A DNA stretch of 64,000 bases from Thalassotalea sp. G2M2-11 (GCF_017168195.1 NZ_JADNYL010000002.1:372001-436000); one strand, 5' to 3'. Positions 39,163 to 47,496 are shown, counted from the stretch's first letter. Made by a program: numbers and translations. The notes: generated by a model from the letters alone, not told the origin.

Positions 39163-39807
39163 ATGAAATTTAAAAAATTATTATTGATTCCCACGCTTAT
39201 TATTTTCAGCAATTTCTCGCTATCAGCCAACACGTTATTAAATACTGATTTGCCCGAGCATAATGATCTGGTTAAAGCTGGAGACAAATACGTGGTGTTA
39301 TTAGGTAATCAAGTAGCGATTGGAGAACAAGCACCGGATTTTAAAGTGGTAAACGAAAGCTTCGCACCGGTTTCATTACAAGATTTCACTGGTAAGAAGT
39401 TACTGATCTCGGTAGTACCAAGTTTAGATACTGGGGTGTGCTCTCTACAGACCAAACGATTTAATGAAGAGCTTGCCAAACAGCCAGATGATGTGGTTAT
39501 GCTAACAATAAGCAATGATCTCCCATTTGCACAAAAGCGCTTTTGCAAAACCGAAAACGTCGACAAAATTAAAGTATTATCTGATGCTGTCTGGCGAGAT
39601 TTTGGCACAAAATATGGTCTGTTAATCAAAGATATGGGGCTGTTAACTCGAGCAATTTTTATTATTGATGAACAAGGAAAAATAACCTATAAAGAATTAG
39701 TTGAAAATATTGCCAATCATCCAGATTATCAACAGGCATTAGCTTCGCTAAGCGCATTAACGGCTGAAAACCAACCCCCAGCTAAGAGCAAAGACTCCGT
39801 TCAATAA
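39163..39807 (+). CDS. tpx: exported thiol peroxidase Tpx
   Basis: A 214-residue atypical 2-Cys peroxiredoxin. The peroxidatic Cys93 is in PSLDTGVCSLQT and the resolving Cys128 in KRFCKTENV, both in the Tpx pattern. A signal peptide (about 1-22, ending LSA) precedes the mature enzyme, so it probably acts in the periplasm, unlike the cytoplasmic E. coli enzyme. It reduces hydroperoxides, especially alkyl peroxides. A single gene, with a hairpin downstream. Confidence 0.93.
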   Translation: MKFKKLLLIPTLIIFSNFSLSANTLLNTDLPEHNDLVKAGDKYVVLLGNQVAIGEQAPDFKVVNESFAPVSLQDFTGKKLLISVVPSLDTGVCSLQTKRFNEELAKQPDDVVMLTISNDLPFAQKRFCKTENVDKIKVLSDAVWRDFGTKYGLLIKDMGLLTRAIFIIDEQGKITYKELVENIANHPDYQQALASLSALTAENQPPAKSKDSVQ

Positions 39808-39828
39808 CGACTAGGGCGTGTTTCTGTG

Positions 39829-39861
39829 CAGAGCGCTAAATATATAAAATATAGCGCTCTG
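39829..39861 (+). terminator. hairpin downstream of tpx
   Basis: CAGAGCGCTA and TAGCGCTCTG form a perfect 10-bp stem with an AT-rich loop, 22 bp past the tpx stop. Only a short T-run follows, so termination may be Rho-assisted. Confidence 0.55.
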
Positions 39862-40225
39862 TTATCTCAGCTTTAAAACCCATAGTAAATACACTTTCAA
39901 TAACAATACACATTCATCGTTTTAAGGGTTTACTCATCTTCCCCCCAGATTAACGCCCTCAATCAATTTTATTTTTTTAATAAAAAGCAATAGGTTACAT
40001 ATTTTTTTAAAATTTTTTCTTTCAAATGCTTGAAAAGAAAATTTACGTCCTTATCTATTAAACTGTAGTCGCCTGATGGGACTACACACATGAACTGCCT
40101 GTTTAATAAAAGGCACTTAACTGGTTACTTACTTCGCAATGAGTTTACGTCGCAACATAAGTTGGACAATAAAGCTTAGGTAAGCAACTTTAACAGCATA
40201 TTGCTAACAAGATAGGATATGAATT
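39862..40225 (+). promoter_or_regulatory. leader region of the Hsp20 gene with a sigma32-like promoter
   Basis: CTTGAAA (40029-40035) and CCTTATCT (40049-40056) are 13 bp apart and match the heat-shock sigma factor pattern, predicting a start near 40063. This leaves an untranslated leader of about 160 nucleotides, long enough for RNA-based temperature control. The ribosome site AGGA sits about nine bases before the ATG. No specific thermometer fold was identified. Confidence 0.55.
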
Positions 40226-40681
40226 ATGCGTACTAATACAGATTTTAGCCCACTATACCGTTCATTTATTGGTTTCGATCACTTAGCTGGATTACTCGAC
40301 AAAGCCTCTCGTGCTGACAAACAGTCATCTTATCCACCGTACAACATTGAACTGCTCGCCGATGATCAATATCGCATCACTATGGCAGTTGCTGGTTTTG
40401 CAGAAAACGAGCTTGAAATTGAATCGAAACAAAATAACTTAATTGTCACAGGTACTAAACCTACCAATGATGACAAGTCGAGCAGAAAATTTCTTCATCA
40501 AGGCATCGCCGAGCGAAATTTTGAACGAAAATTTCAATTAGGTGATCACGTTAAAGTGATAGGCGCCTTTATGGAAAATGGTTTATTACACATAGACTTA
40601 GAAAGAGAAATACCAGAAGCTTTAAAACCAAGAAAAATTGCTATAAATGGTAAAAGCCTACTCAATAGCAACAAAGAATAA
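40226..40681 (+). CDS. Hsp20/IbpA-type small heat-shock protein
   Basis: A 151-residue alpha-crystallin-family chaperone. The alpha-crystallin domain spans about residues 36-130 (YNIELLADDQYRITMAVAGFAENELEI, then GIAERNFERKFQLGDHVKV and the MENGLLHIDLEREIP motif), and the N-terminal segment resembles IbpA (FSPLYRSFIGFDHL). It holds unfolding proteins for DnaK/ClpB. The upstream sigma32-like promoter fits heat induction. A strong terminator follows. Confidence 0.95.
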   Translation: MRTNTDFSPLYRSFIGFDHLAGLLDKASRADKQSSYPPYNIELLADDQYRITMAVAGFAENELEIESKQNNLIVTGTKPTNDDKSSRKFLHQGIAERNFERKFQLGDHVKVIGAFMENGLLHIDLEREIPEALKPRKIAINGKSLLNSNKE

Positions 40682-40714
40682 CCAAGCATTTACTATTTCT
40701 CTCCCTGACATTTT

Positions 40715-40742
40715 GCCCAGTTAGTATTAACTGGGCTTTTTT
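40715..40742 (+). terminator. intrinsic terminator of the Hsp20 gene
   Basis: GCCCAGTTA and TAACTGGGC form a perfect 9-bp stem with loop GTAT, followed by six T's, 33 bp past the stop codon. Confidence 0.9.
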
Positions 40743-40745
40743 ATA

Positions 40746-41513
40746 TCAAATATTTTTCAATAAAAAATCACTGATCAAAGGTTCTACTAACTGTGGGTGA
40801 CTAATAGGTCCCATATGCCCTGCATCAACGAACACCAGCTCTGATGATGCAATATGTTGCCCGATGTTCTCACTTAATTGTTTACTTTGAGCACTCGTGC
40901 CTTTGCCCACCAATATTAAAGCTGGACAGGCAATAGCAAATAGATCGCTCAACAGATAAGTTTCACCAAAAATTCCATGAAAATCCAAGTTGACTTTCTT
41001 CATCCCTATTGCCATTTGCTGCTGTGTTGCCTCTGGTAATGCGTCAAAAAAACCATCACCATTCCAATAATCAATAAAACGCTTAGCTGCACTGCTTAAA
41101 TTCAGTTGCTCCAGTTCATCTGCAAATATTTTCACCACATGATCATCTAGCTGTTCTAGCAAATGAAACGCTACAGGTTCGTAAAGCGTTAAACTGGCAA
41201 TATTCTCGGGTGACTCTACCGCCATTTTTAACGCAATCGCTCCCCCGCATGAGTGACCAACAAGGTGATATGGCTGAGTTACCTCATGCATCGCCAGAAT
41301 TTGTTTGATGCGAGCCACTTCAGTGGCAAAAGAATAATTTTGTTCATCGGTCACTTGTGGTGCTCGACCATAGCCCAATAAATCAATATTAATACAACAG
41401 AAGCAGTCGCTTAAACTCTGTGCTAAGCGTTGCCACTGTTTTGCACTGCTTAATGAGCTATGCAAAAATACAACCACAGGGCCCTTGCCACTGACTGAAA
41501 CACCTTCCATCAC
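40746..41513 (-). CDS. alpha/beta-hydrolase fold protein
   Basis: A 255-residue cytoplasmic hydrolase. The nucleophile elbow is GHSCGG (Ser in LVGHSCGGAIALKMA), the oxyanion region is FLHSSLSSAKQWQ and the catalytic His is in DAGHMGPISHP. The substrate is not known. It is convergent with the Hsp20 gene and divergent from an SDR gene. Confidence 0.88.
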   Translation of the reverse strand: MMEGVSVSGKGPVVVFLHSSLSSAKQWQRLAQSLSDCFCCINIDLLGYGRAPQVTDEQNYSFATEVARIKQILAMHEVTQPYHLVGHSCGGAIALKMAVESPENIASLTLYEPVAFHLLEQLDDHVVKIFADELEQLNLSSAAKRFIDYWNGDGFFDALPEATQQQMAIGMKKVNLDFHGIFGETYLLSDLFAIACPALILVGKGTSAQSKQLSENIGQHIASSELVFVDAGHMGPISHPQLVEPLISDFLLKNI

Positions 41514-41661
41514 TTATACCTTGTTACAAATAAAGTAAGCTTAACAGCCAAATCTGACACCCGTCAAAATTAATTTAATTAAAACACATTCTTTTACTAA
41601 CGTTTATCGCCTGAATATGATTAAATTTACTTAACTAAATTCAATCTACAACGATAACAAT

Positions 41662-42450
41662 ATGAATATAGATTTAACGAATAAAAACGCACTTGTTTGC
41701 GGTAGTAGCCAAGGTATTGGTAAAGCGTGTGCACTAGAATTAGCCGCGCTTGGCGCAAATGTTACCTTATTTTCACGTAACCTTAGCTCTCTGAATGAAG
41801 TATTGGCCGAATTAGATACAAGTAAAGGGCAACAGCATCAAGTACTCGTAGCCGACTTTAGCCAGCCAGAGCAGGTGAAACAAGTGATCACAGAAGCAAT
41901 AGCGAAGGGTAATGGATTTGAAATTCTGATCAACAACACTGGCGGACCAGCACCTGGGCCTGCCCATATTTCTGCAGCAGAAGATTTTATCAATGCCTTT
42001 AATCTGCACTTAGTGTCTAACCACCATTTAGTGCAAGCCTTGCTCCCTTTTATGAAACAACAAGGCTATGGTCGTATCATTAATGTTATTTCGACATCGG
42101 TTAAACAACCTTTACCAAATTTAGGCGTATCCAATACTATTCGTGGTGCTGTAGCAAGCTGGGCAAAAACTTTAGCAAATGAACTGGGTGAGTTTGGTAT
42201 AACGGTGAATAATGTCTTACCAGGCGCAACAGCAACAGCGCGCTTAGATGCCATTATCGCCGGTAAAGCCAAAAAGCAAAATATTTCGATTGAACAAGCA
42301 ACGGCAAACGAAAAAGCGACCATTCCAATGAGGCGCTTTGCTCAACCTGAAGAATTTGCCGCTGCGGCTGCATTTTTAGCTTCGCCATCAGCTGGCTATA
42401 TTACGGGTATCAACTTACCCGTAGATGGAGGCCGAACGTCATCGTTATAG
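41662..42450 (+). CDS. SDR-family protein with altered catalytic motif
   Basis: A 262-residue Rossmann-fold protein resembling 3-oxoacyl-ACP reductases: cofactor motif CGSSQGIGKACA (in place of TGxxxGIG), NNTGGPAPGP, and a C-terminal PEEFAAAAAFLASPSAGYITGINLPVDGG. The usual YxxxK is replaced: the aligned segment reads VSNTIRGAV, lacking both Tyr and Lys. A divergent SDR subgroup with this feature is known, so it may not be a standard reductase. A single gene. Confidence 0.88.
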   Translation: MNIDLTNKNALVCGSSQGIGKACALELAALGANVTLFSRNLSSLNEVLAELDTSKGQQHQVLVADFSQPEQVKQVITEAIAKGNGFEILINNTGGPAPGPAHISAAEDFINAFNLHLVSNHHLVQALLPFMKQQGYGRIINVISTSVKQPLPNLGVSNTIRGAVASWAKTLANELGEFGITVNNVLPGATATARLDAIIAGKAKKQNISIEQATANEKATIPMRRFAQPEEFAAAAAFLASPSAGYITGINLPVDGGRTSSL

Positions 42451-42457
42451 CCTTAGG

Positions 42458-42835
42458 TTAACTATCTAGATGAAACAATAACTCGATAAGATCAGGTTGC
42501 CATTGATATTCTGACAGTCTGATCTTATTGCCTATTACCACCACTTGTTCATCCTGCAATAACTGCTTTTGGCGGTTAAAACCATCACTGCCCACAGGGA
42601 ATGATATTTTACCTTGACTATTTACCACTCGATACCATGGGATTTGTTGTCCTTGCCAACCGGTTTTAGGCGCCTGCCTTAATGCCTTACTAATTAAACG
42701 AGCACGCCCGGGTAAACCAGCAAGATCAGCAATTTGACCATAACTCACCACTTTGCCAAGTGGTATTTTCTGTACCGCTCGCCAAATTTTGACATAATTT
42801 GGCTTAATAGCTTCAAGACCTGTTTTTGCTACCAA
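42458..42835 (-). CDS. alkyltransferase-like (ATL) DNA-repair protein
   Basis: A 125-residue member of the MGMT DNA-binding domain family: KIWRAVQKIPLGKVVSYGQIADLAGLPGRARLI and the helix-turn-helix are intact. The alkyl-accepting PCHR motif is PWYR, with Trp67 in place of the cysteine, which defines ATL proteins. They bind O6-alkylguanine without repairing it and steer nucleotide excision repair. Its start overlaps the end of the neighbouring SDR gene by 7 bp, indicating an operon. Confidence 0.93.
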   Translation of the reverse strand: MVAKTGLEAIKPNYVKIWRAVQKIPLGKVVSYGQIADLAGLPGRARLISKALRQAPKTGWQGQQIPWYRVVNSQGKISFPVGSDGFNRQKQLLQDEQVVVIGNKIRLSEYQWQPDLIELLFHLDS

Positions 42836-43494
42836 GGTAATACTTGTCCATTAGAATGTTTAAACACTCCACTCTCACTCATTGATAACTCATTGATCAA
42901 ACCAACAATTCTACTCGCTGCCTCTAGTGCCGATATATCGCCATTGTTGTTCACCATATCTGTTTGCACATAGCCTGGATGATAAATTCCCACAGCAATT
43001 TCTTGTGGTGCAAGATCTTTTGATAATGACATTGCCGCAGCATTTAATGCAGCTTTTGACATACGGTAACCATAACGGCCACCTGAACCATTATCTGCAA
43101 TAGACCCCATTCTTGAAGTGATCATGGCAATTTTACTACCGGAAGATAACTGAGGTAATAATTGCTCAGCGACTCTTAACGGCGCTAATGCATTGACTTC
43201 AAACTGCTCCCGAATGGTATCAATATTCAATTGTCCTAATTGCTCATCCCTTAAGATACCTGCATTGCACACCAGTACATCAATACTTGTTTGCTTTAAT
43301 TGCTCGACCATATGCTCAAGCCCCTGCTTGGTCGACACATCAACCCCAGTAACAATTTCTACGTTTAGCTGCGCTAATTGTTCAGACGATTGGCGGCAAA
43401 GCGCTATCACACGATCCCCTTGCTCAGCAAACTGTTGAGCTAGTTTAAGCCCTATTCCTCTATTAGCTCCCGTTATAACGACTGTATTTTTCAT
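42829..43494 (-). CDS. SDR-family oxidoreductase (C-factor-like)
   Basis: A 221-residue short-chain dehydrogenase. The cofactor motif is TGANRGIGLKLA, the NAG motif is in LVCNAGILR, and the catalytic residues are in the segment SRMGSIADN...YGYRMSKAALN (Ser, Tyr and Lys present). It is close to the small-SDR group that includes C-factor-like proteins. It is upstream of and overlaps the ATL gene. The substrate is unknown. Confidence 0.92.
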   Translation of the reverse strand: MKNTVVITGANRGIGLKLAQQFAEQGDRVIALCRQSSEQLAQLNVEIVTGVDVSTKQGLEHMVEQLKQTSIDVLVCNAGILRDEQLGQLNIDTIREQFEVNALAPLRVAEQLLPQLSSGSKIAMITSRMGSIADNGSGGRYGYRMSKAALNAAAMSLSKDLAPQEIAVGIYHPGYVQTDMVNNNGDISALEAASRIVGLINELSMSESGVFKHSNGQVLPW

Positions 43495-43564
43495 CTACAT
43501 TTCATCCTTTATTAAATTACAATGTATTATATGCGAGTGATACCTGCTATTTTCAAGGATATAT

Positions 43565-44131
43565 ATGGAACTAAACTTGATAAAACACCCTATTACTATT
43601 GAAACAGAGCGACTAAGCTTGCAATCAATGAATGAAGATGACTTGCCATTTTTTTATCAGCTACAAAGCGATGAATCATTGATGAAATACATAGGCCCAA
43701 TTTTAACAAAAGAAGCAATTAAGCAAAAATTTGCTGCGCGCATAAAACCTTGGGACGGCGATCAAACACAGTGGTTAACGTTAAAGATTATCGTAAAGTC
43801 ATCACAAAATTTTGCGGGCACTATCGGCTTTCGGCTGATAGATATTGAAAGCGAACGTGCAGAAATAGGCTACTTATTAACAGCTGAGCATCAAGGAAAG
43901 GGGTATATGGTAGAAGCAGCGCGGGCTATCATCAACTTTCTGTTTCACCAAGTCAACGTGATGAAAATTGAAGCCCATTGTTGTGCCATAAATCAAGCAA
44001 GCTGGCAGGTGATGGAAAAATTAGGCATGCAACGAGAAGGACACTTTAAAGCACATTCTGTGCTAAATCAGCAACGGCTAGATGATTATAGTTATGGTTT
44101 ACTATCCCCTAACGTTGCAATTTACGATTAA
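43565..44131 (+). CDS. GNAT acetyltransferase, RimJ/RimL type
   Basis: A 188-residue N-acetyltransferase with the RimJ/RimL pattern: ETERLSLQSMNEDDLPFFYQL at the N-terminus, EIGYLLTAEHQGKGYMVEAARAI (the acetyl-CoA loop) and CCAINQASWQVMEKLGMQREG. The target may be a protein N-terminus or a small amine. It is convergent with the KCG-repeat gene across a bidirectional terminator. Confidence 0.92.
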   Translation: MELNLIKHPITIETERLSLQSMNEDDLPFFYQLQSDESLMKYIGPILTKEAIKQKFAARIKPWDGDQTQWLTLKIIVKSSQNFAGTIGFRLIDIESERAEIGYLLTAEHQGKGYMVEAARAIINFLFHQVNVMKIEAHCCAINQASWQVMEKLGMQREGHFKAHSVLNQQRLDDYSYGLLSPNVAIYD

Positions 44132-44137
44132 TGAATG

Positions 44138-44169
44138 AAAAAAAGCCACTAACAATTAGTGGCTTTTAT
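44138..44169. terminator. bidirectional intrinsic terminator
   Basis: GCCACTAA and TTAGTGGC form an 8-bp stem with A-run on the left and T-run on the right, so it can end both the GNAT gene (plus) and the KCG-repeat gene (minus). Confidence 0.88.
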
Positions 44170-44198
44170 TGCGAGCATTTATTGAGTGAACTGGCTAA

Positions 44199-44687
44199 TT
44201 AGCCACCACACTTTTTACTTTTGCCTTTTTTATCTTCGCCGCACTTACCTTTGTGCTTACCTTTACCTTCACCGCACTTGCCTTCGCCGCATTTGCCTTT
44301 TTTCATGGCTTTTTTATCTTCACCACATTTGCCTTTATGCTTGCCTTTTCCTTCACCGCACTTACCTTCGCCACATTTGCCTTTGTGCTTGCCTTTTCCT
44401 TCACCGCACTTGCCTTCGCCACATTTGCCTTTGTGCTTACCTTTACCTTCACCGCACTTGCCTTCGCCACATTTGCCTTTTTTCATGGCTTTTTTGCCTT
44501 CGCCACATTTGCCTTTGTTCTTACCTTTACCTTCGCCACATTTATTTTCATGCTCATCGCCAGCAATAGTAACAATACCCTGCGTTTCAAAAGGATTAGA
44601 TTCCGCTTTTGCTGCTGTGCTCATTAACGACGTTAAAGCAAAAGTAGCTAATAACAATGCTAAACTTGATTTTTTAATTATATTCAT
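44199..44687 (-). CDS. exported KCG-repeat protein resembling HvfA-type metallophore precursors
   Basis: A 162-residue protein. A signal peptide (about 1-28, ending AKA) is followed by a short SNPFETQGI segment and then thirteen KCG motifs, twelve as KCGE and the last as KCGG, spaced by Gly/Lys/His stretches (GKGKHKGK) in 16-residue repeats. The N-terminal layout and EGKCGEGK repeats resemble HvfA-type RiPP precursors, whose cysteines are modified by DUF692/MNIO enzymes to bind copper. No MNIO, partner or DoxX-like gene is in the window, so maturation is unknown. It has no other cysteines, and is very basic. It could instead be an unmodified metal-binding protein. Confidence 0.8.
   Translation of the reverse strand: MNIIKKSSLALLLATFALTSLMSTAAKAESNPFETQGIVTIAGDEHENKCGEGKGKNKGKCGEGKKAMKKGKCGEGKCGEGKGKHKGKCGEGKCGEGKGKHKGKCGEGKCGEGKGKHKGKCGEDKKAMKKGKCGEGKCGEGKGKHKGKCGEDKKGKSKKCGG
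44213..44540 (-). repeat. 48-bp coding minisatellite in the KCG-repeat gene
   Basis: Near-identical 48-bp units encode CGEGKCGEGKGKHKGK, interrupted twice by an insert encoding KKAMKKGK. Their regularity implies recent expansion by slippage or unequal exchange, so copy number may vary between strains. The repeat also creates long spurious frames on the opposite strand. Confidence 0.85.
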
Positions 44688-44878
44688 TTTATTTTCCTTT
44701 AAAAATTAAACTTAGACACCATATCTAATCACAATGTTAATTCAATATGACGATACAAGGTCAATCTAGTACTACTATTTTAACAAGACCTGATAATTCA
44801 CAATAAATTTCGGACAAGTTAATTTTTTTTATTCAAAGTAAAACTTTAGGTTAATTTTTTTCAAATGTCTAATCATAG

Positions 44879-45841
44879 ATGACTTATAATCCAATGAAAA
44901 ACCAAGTAAAAAAAGTCACTCTTGCCCCAATGGAAGGTGTAGCCGATGTCCTTATGCGTGAGATGCTCACTTCATTAAATCGCTATGATCTGTGTATTAC
45001 TGAGTTCGTCAGAGTCGTTAACACTTTGGTGCCTAAAAAAGTATTTTATAAAATTTGCCCTGAATTACTTAACCAAGGTTTTTGTCAAAACCAAACCCCT
45101 GTTCGAGTACAGCTGTTAGGGCAAGAACCTGAGTGGATGGCTGAGAATGCGGTTCGAGCTATCGAATTAGGTTCACACGGTATTGATATTAACTTTGGCT
45201 GCCCGGCAAAAACCGTCAATAAAAGCAAAGGTGGAGCGGTATTATTAAAATCACCAGAAACCATTTACCGCATTGTTAATAACGTCAAAGAATCTATCTC
45301 AGCTGAACAGATCCTATCGGTAAAAATCCGGTTAGGGTTTGATGATACCAGCTTGCTTGATGAAATTGTCAGTGCCATTACCAGTGCTAATGCAAATCAG
45401 CTTACCATTCATGCTCGCACCAAACGTGATGGCTATAACCCACCGGCTTATTGGCATCATATAGGCGAAATAAGTGACAAATACCCCATTGAATTATTTG
45501 CCAATGGTGAAATTTGGAGCTTTGACGATGCACAACAATGTATGCAACAAGCAAAAACCAACAATATTATGCTTGGCAGAGGCGCACTCGCTACCCCCAA
45601 TTTAGCCAATGTAGTAAAAGGTATTGAGGCGAAAATGTCTTGGCATCAATTATGTCAACAGCTAAAGCGATATGCTTATTTAGAATTAGCGGGAGATAAA
45701 AGCTTTTACTTTTCCAGCCGACTCAAACAATGGCTGCGGTATTTGAAATTACAGTACCCACAAGCTGAGGCTTTATTTAACGAAATCAAGCTACTCAAAG
45801 AAAAAACAGCGATTTTAACCGCGATTGATAAACTCCATTAA
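44879..45841 (+). CDS. dusC: tRNA-dihydrouridine synthase C
   Basis: A 320-residue FMN flavoprotein of the Dus family that reduces uridine (U16 in the DusC group) in tRNA. It has the barrel start TLAPMEGVADVLMREML, the active-site cysteine in INFGCPAKTVNKSKGGAVLL, and the FMN-binding LTIHARTKRDGYNPPAYWHHI and LFANGEIWS. The C-terminal domain is helical, as in DusC. The start at 44879 and one at 44894 are both possible; neither has a clear ribosome site. Confidence 0.93.
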   Translation: MTYNPMKNQVKKVTLAPMEGVADVLMREMLTSLNRYDLCITEFVRVVNTLVPKKVFYKICPELLNQGFCQNQTPVRVQLLGQEPEWMAENAVRAIELGSHGIDINFGCPAKTVNKSKGGAVLLKSPETIYRIVNNVKESISAEQILSVKIRLGFDDTSLLDEIVSAITSANANQLTIHARTKRDGYNPPAYWHHIGEISDKYPIELFANGEIWSFDDAQQCMQQAKTNNIMLGRGALATPNLANVVKGIEAKMSWHQLCQQLKRYAYLELAGDKSFYFSSRLKQWLRYLKLQYPQAEALFNEIKLLKEKTAILTAIDKLH

Positions 45842-46047
45842 TCATACTCACTTCACCGACTCTAAGCCTGAGACTTTCACTGTTGCACGATAACCGTTTC
45901 AATAGTAAATAAAGTAAATGTTAGGTTACGATATATTTTCAAGCAAAAAGAGATAATTAATCACAATTTGTCATAGCCTTAGCGAAGATTTTTTTAGATA
46001 AACCAGTTATGATATTGCCATAGTGAGTAATGTAAGAATAAAGTAAC

Positions 46048-47022
46048 GTGGAAAACGGATCAGAGTTAAGAGCAAGATATAATGATATCAATCGTGGGGT
46101 ATATTTTATTGGTACTACCCCACCCAAAAGTGATACCCCATTTGAGCAAGTAGAAACTATCGCTAGCAAGTTATTAGAGCGTGTCAGCGATATTGATTTT
46201 GATGGTTTGATTGTCTACGACATTCAAGATGAAGACTCTCGTACTAACAAGCCGCGCCCTTTTCCGTTTAAATCAACCCATGATCCTCGTCATTATTCAG
46301 CGTTACTAAATCAAAAATCATCGCGTCCTGTGATCACTTATAAAAGCGTAGTACAGTCAAATGCTGACGCGTTTGAGCAATGGGCGAATGACGCATGGCA
46401 ACAATACGGCGTCAGAGATATTGTCCTTGTTGGCAGCCCATCAAAAAATAACACTATTTCATTACCGCTATCAGATGCTTATCAAACCTTAGTACAGAAT
46501 AAGCATGACTTTTTTATCGGTGGCGTCACCATTGCCGAGCGCCACGCGGTCAAAGGTAATGAGCATCAACGACTCATTGAAAAACATCAGCAAGGGTGCA
46601 ATTTTTTTATTTCGCAGGCTATCTATAATCCACAAGCGACGATAGACATGCTGACCCGTTATGCGATTGAATGTAAAAAACAGCAACTAAAACCACAACG
46701 ATTCATCTTAACGTTTTCCCCTTGCGGTAGTGGCAAAACACTTGAGTTTATAGAATGGCTTGGGGTAAGCGTGCCAGAAGCGACTAGCTTAAGAATATTA
46801 AATGCACAAAAGCCGCTTTATGAATCCATCCGAATTTGTGTGAACAGTTTACGCCAAATCTTAGATGCAGTGCTGCCTTATGATCTACCTTTGGGATTGA
46901 ATATTGAAAGTTTAACCAATCGAAAAGAAGAGATAGACGGTTCAATATTATTATATAAACTGTTACGTTCATCGATGGAAAAATATTTGGCTCAAAAAGA
47001 GCTCGAAAATTTAATGAAATAG
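46048..47022 (+). CDS. methylenetetrahydrofolate-reductase-like protein
   Basis: A 324-residue barrel protein with a GTG start. The N-terminal region (YFIGTTPPKSDTPFEQVETIASKLLERVSDIDFDGLIVYDIQDE) and the later GCNFFISQAIYNPQATIDML and LTFSPCGSGKT segments resemble the MetF/FAD-linked reductase superfamily. It is not a standard MetF and its substrate is uncertain. It is followed after 9 bp by a small PspB-like gene, indicating a two-gene operon. Confidence 0.7.
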   Translation: MENGSELRARYNDINRGVYFIGTTPPKSDTPFEQVETIASKLLERVSDIDFDGLIVYDIQDEDSRTNKPRPFPFKSTHDPRHYSALLNQKSSRPVITYKSVVQSNADAFEQWANDAWQQYGVRDIVLVGSPSKNNTISLPLSDAYQTLVQNKHDFFIGGVTIAERHAVKGNEHQRLIEKHQQGCNFFISQAIYNPQATIDMLTRYAIECKKQQLKPQRFILTFSPCGSGKTLEFIEWLGVSVPEATSLRILNAQKPLYESIRICVNSLRQILDAVLPYDLPLGLNIESLTNRKEEIDGSILLYKLLRSSMEKYLAQKELENLMK

Positions 47023-47031
47023 GAGTTATCA

Positions 47032-47274
47032 ATGTCTGTTACCGCCATGGTTGTTCTCATTGTATTAATTTCAGTTGGCTTTGGTGTTTTGTACGATATG
47101 TATAAAAAACAACTTGAATTTAAAGAACGAACCAGCAATCAAAATAGTAAAGCGGCAGAAGAAAACATCGAATTAAAAAAGCAGGTAAAAAACTTGGAAC
47201 AGCGCGTACAAGTACTTGAGACAATCGTCACTGACGAAGGTTATCAAGTTAAAAAAGATATCAATAAACTATAG
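47032..47274 (+). CDS. small membrane protein, PspB-like
   Basis: An 80-residue protein with one N-terminal transmembrane helix (about 5-23) and a cytoplasmic coiled coil (about 40-72). The C-terminal QRVQVLETIVTDEG is close to the RIQALESIL segment of PspB. PspB senses envelope stress with PspC, but no pspA or pspC is nearby, so the role is uncertain. It has an AGGAG ribosome site and probably shares a message with the upstream gene. Confidence 0.7.
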   Translation: MSVTAMVVLIVLISVGFGVLYDMYKKQLEFKERTSNQNSKAAEENIELKKQVKNLEQRVQVLETIVTDEGYQVKKDINKL

Positions 47275-47313
47275 CTCAAGCACTGTATCAGGCAATTATC
47301 TGTGAAGTTAATC

Positions 47314-47496
47314 ATGAAAACTGAGTTTGATAACCTCAGACTCAATCCCGCTCATCAATATGAAGCAGACAGTAATGGTGACAAACAAGTCGTCAAAATA
47401 TACTGTGGTGAACTGCTAATCGCTAAAAAGCTCAAAATAAAGAAGACCATCCGCTATTTTGGTATAAAAAATTACCAACAATACCTCGCCAATTAA
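47314..47496 (+). CDS. small hypothetical protein
   Basis: About 60 residues (MKTEFDNLRLNPAHQYEAD and following), not recognised. It has no signal peptide and a basic middle (IAKKLKIKKTIRYFG). It lies on the same strand 40 bp after the PspB-like gene. The ATG at 47314 is chosen over a GTG at 47302; neither has a strong ribosome site. It is probably real because codon use and position fit, but support is modest. Confidence 0.5.
   Translation: MKTEFDNLRLNPAHQYEADSNGDKQVVKIYCGELLIAKKLKIKKTIRYFGIKNYQQYLAN

Noticed and set aside
39811-39828. A third MITE-like end (CTAGGGCGTGTTT) after tpx
   Set aside because: Only 12 bases match and no opposite end was found nearby; it may be a remnant or chance.
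44186-44709. Three long plus-strand open frames opposite the KCG-repeat gene
   Set aside because: They mirror the 48-bp repeat of the minus-strand gene and have low-complexity products with no ribosome sites; the minus-strand frame has the signal peptide and the known motif.
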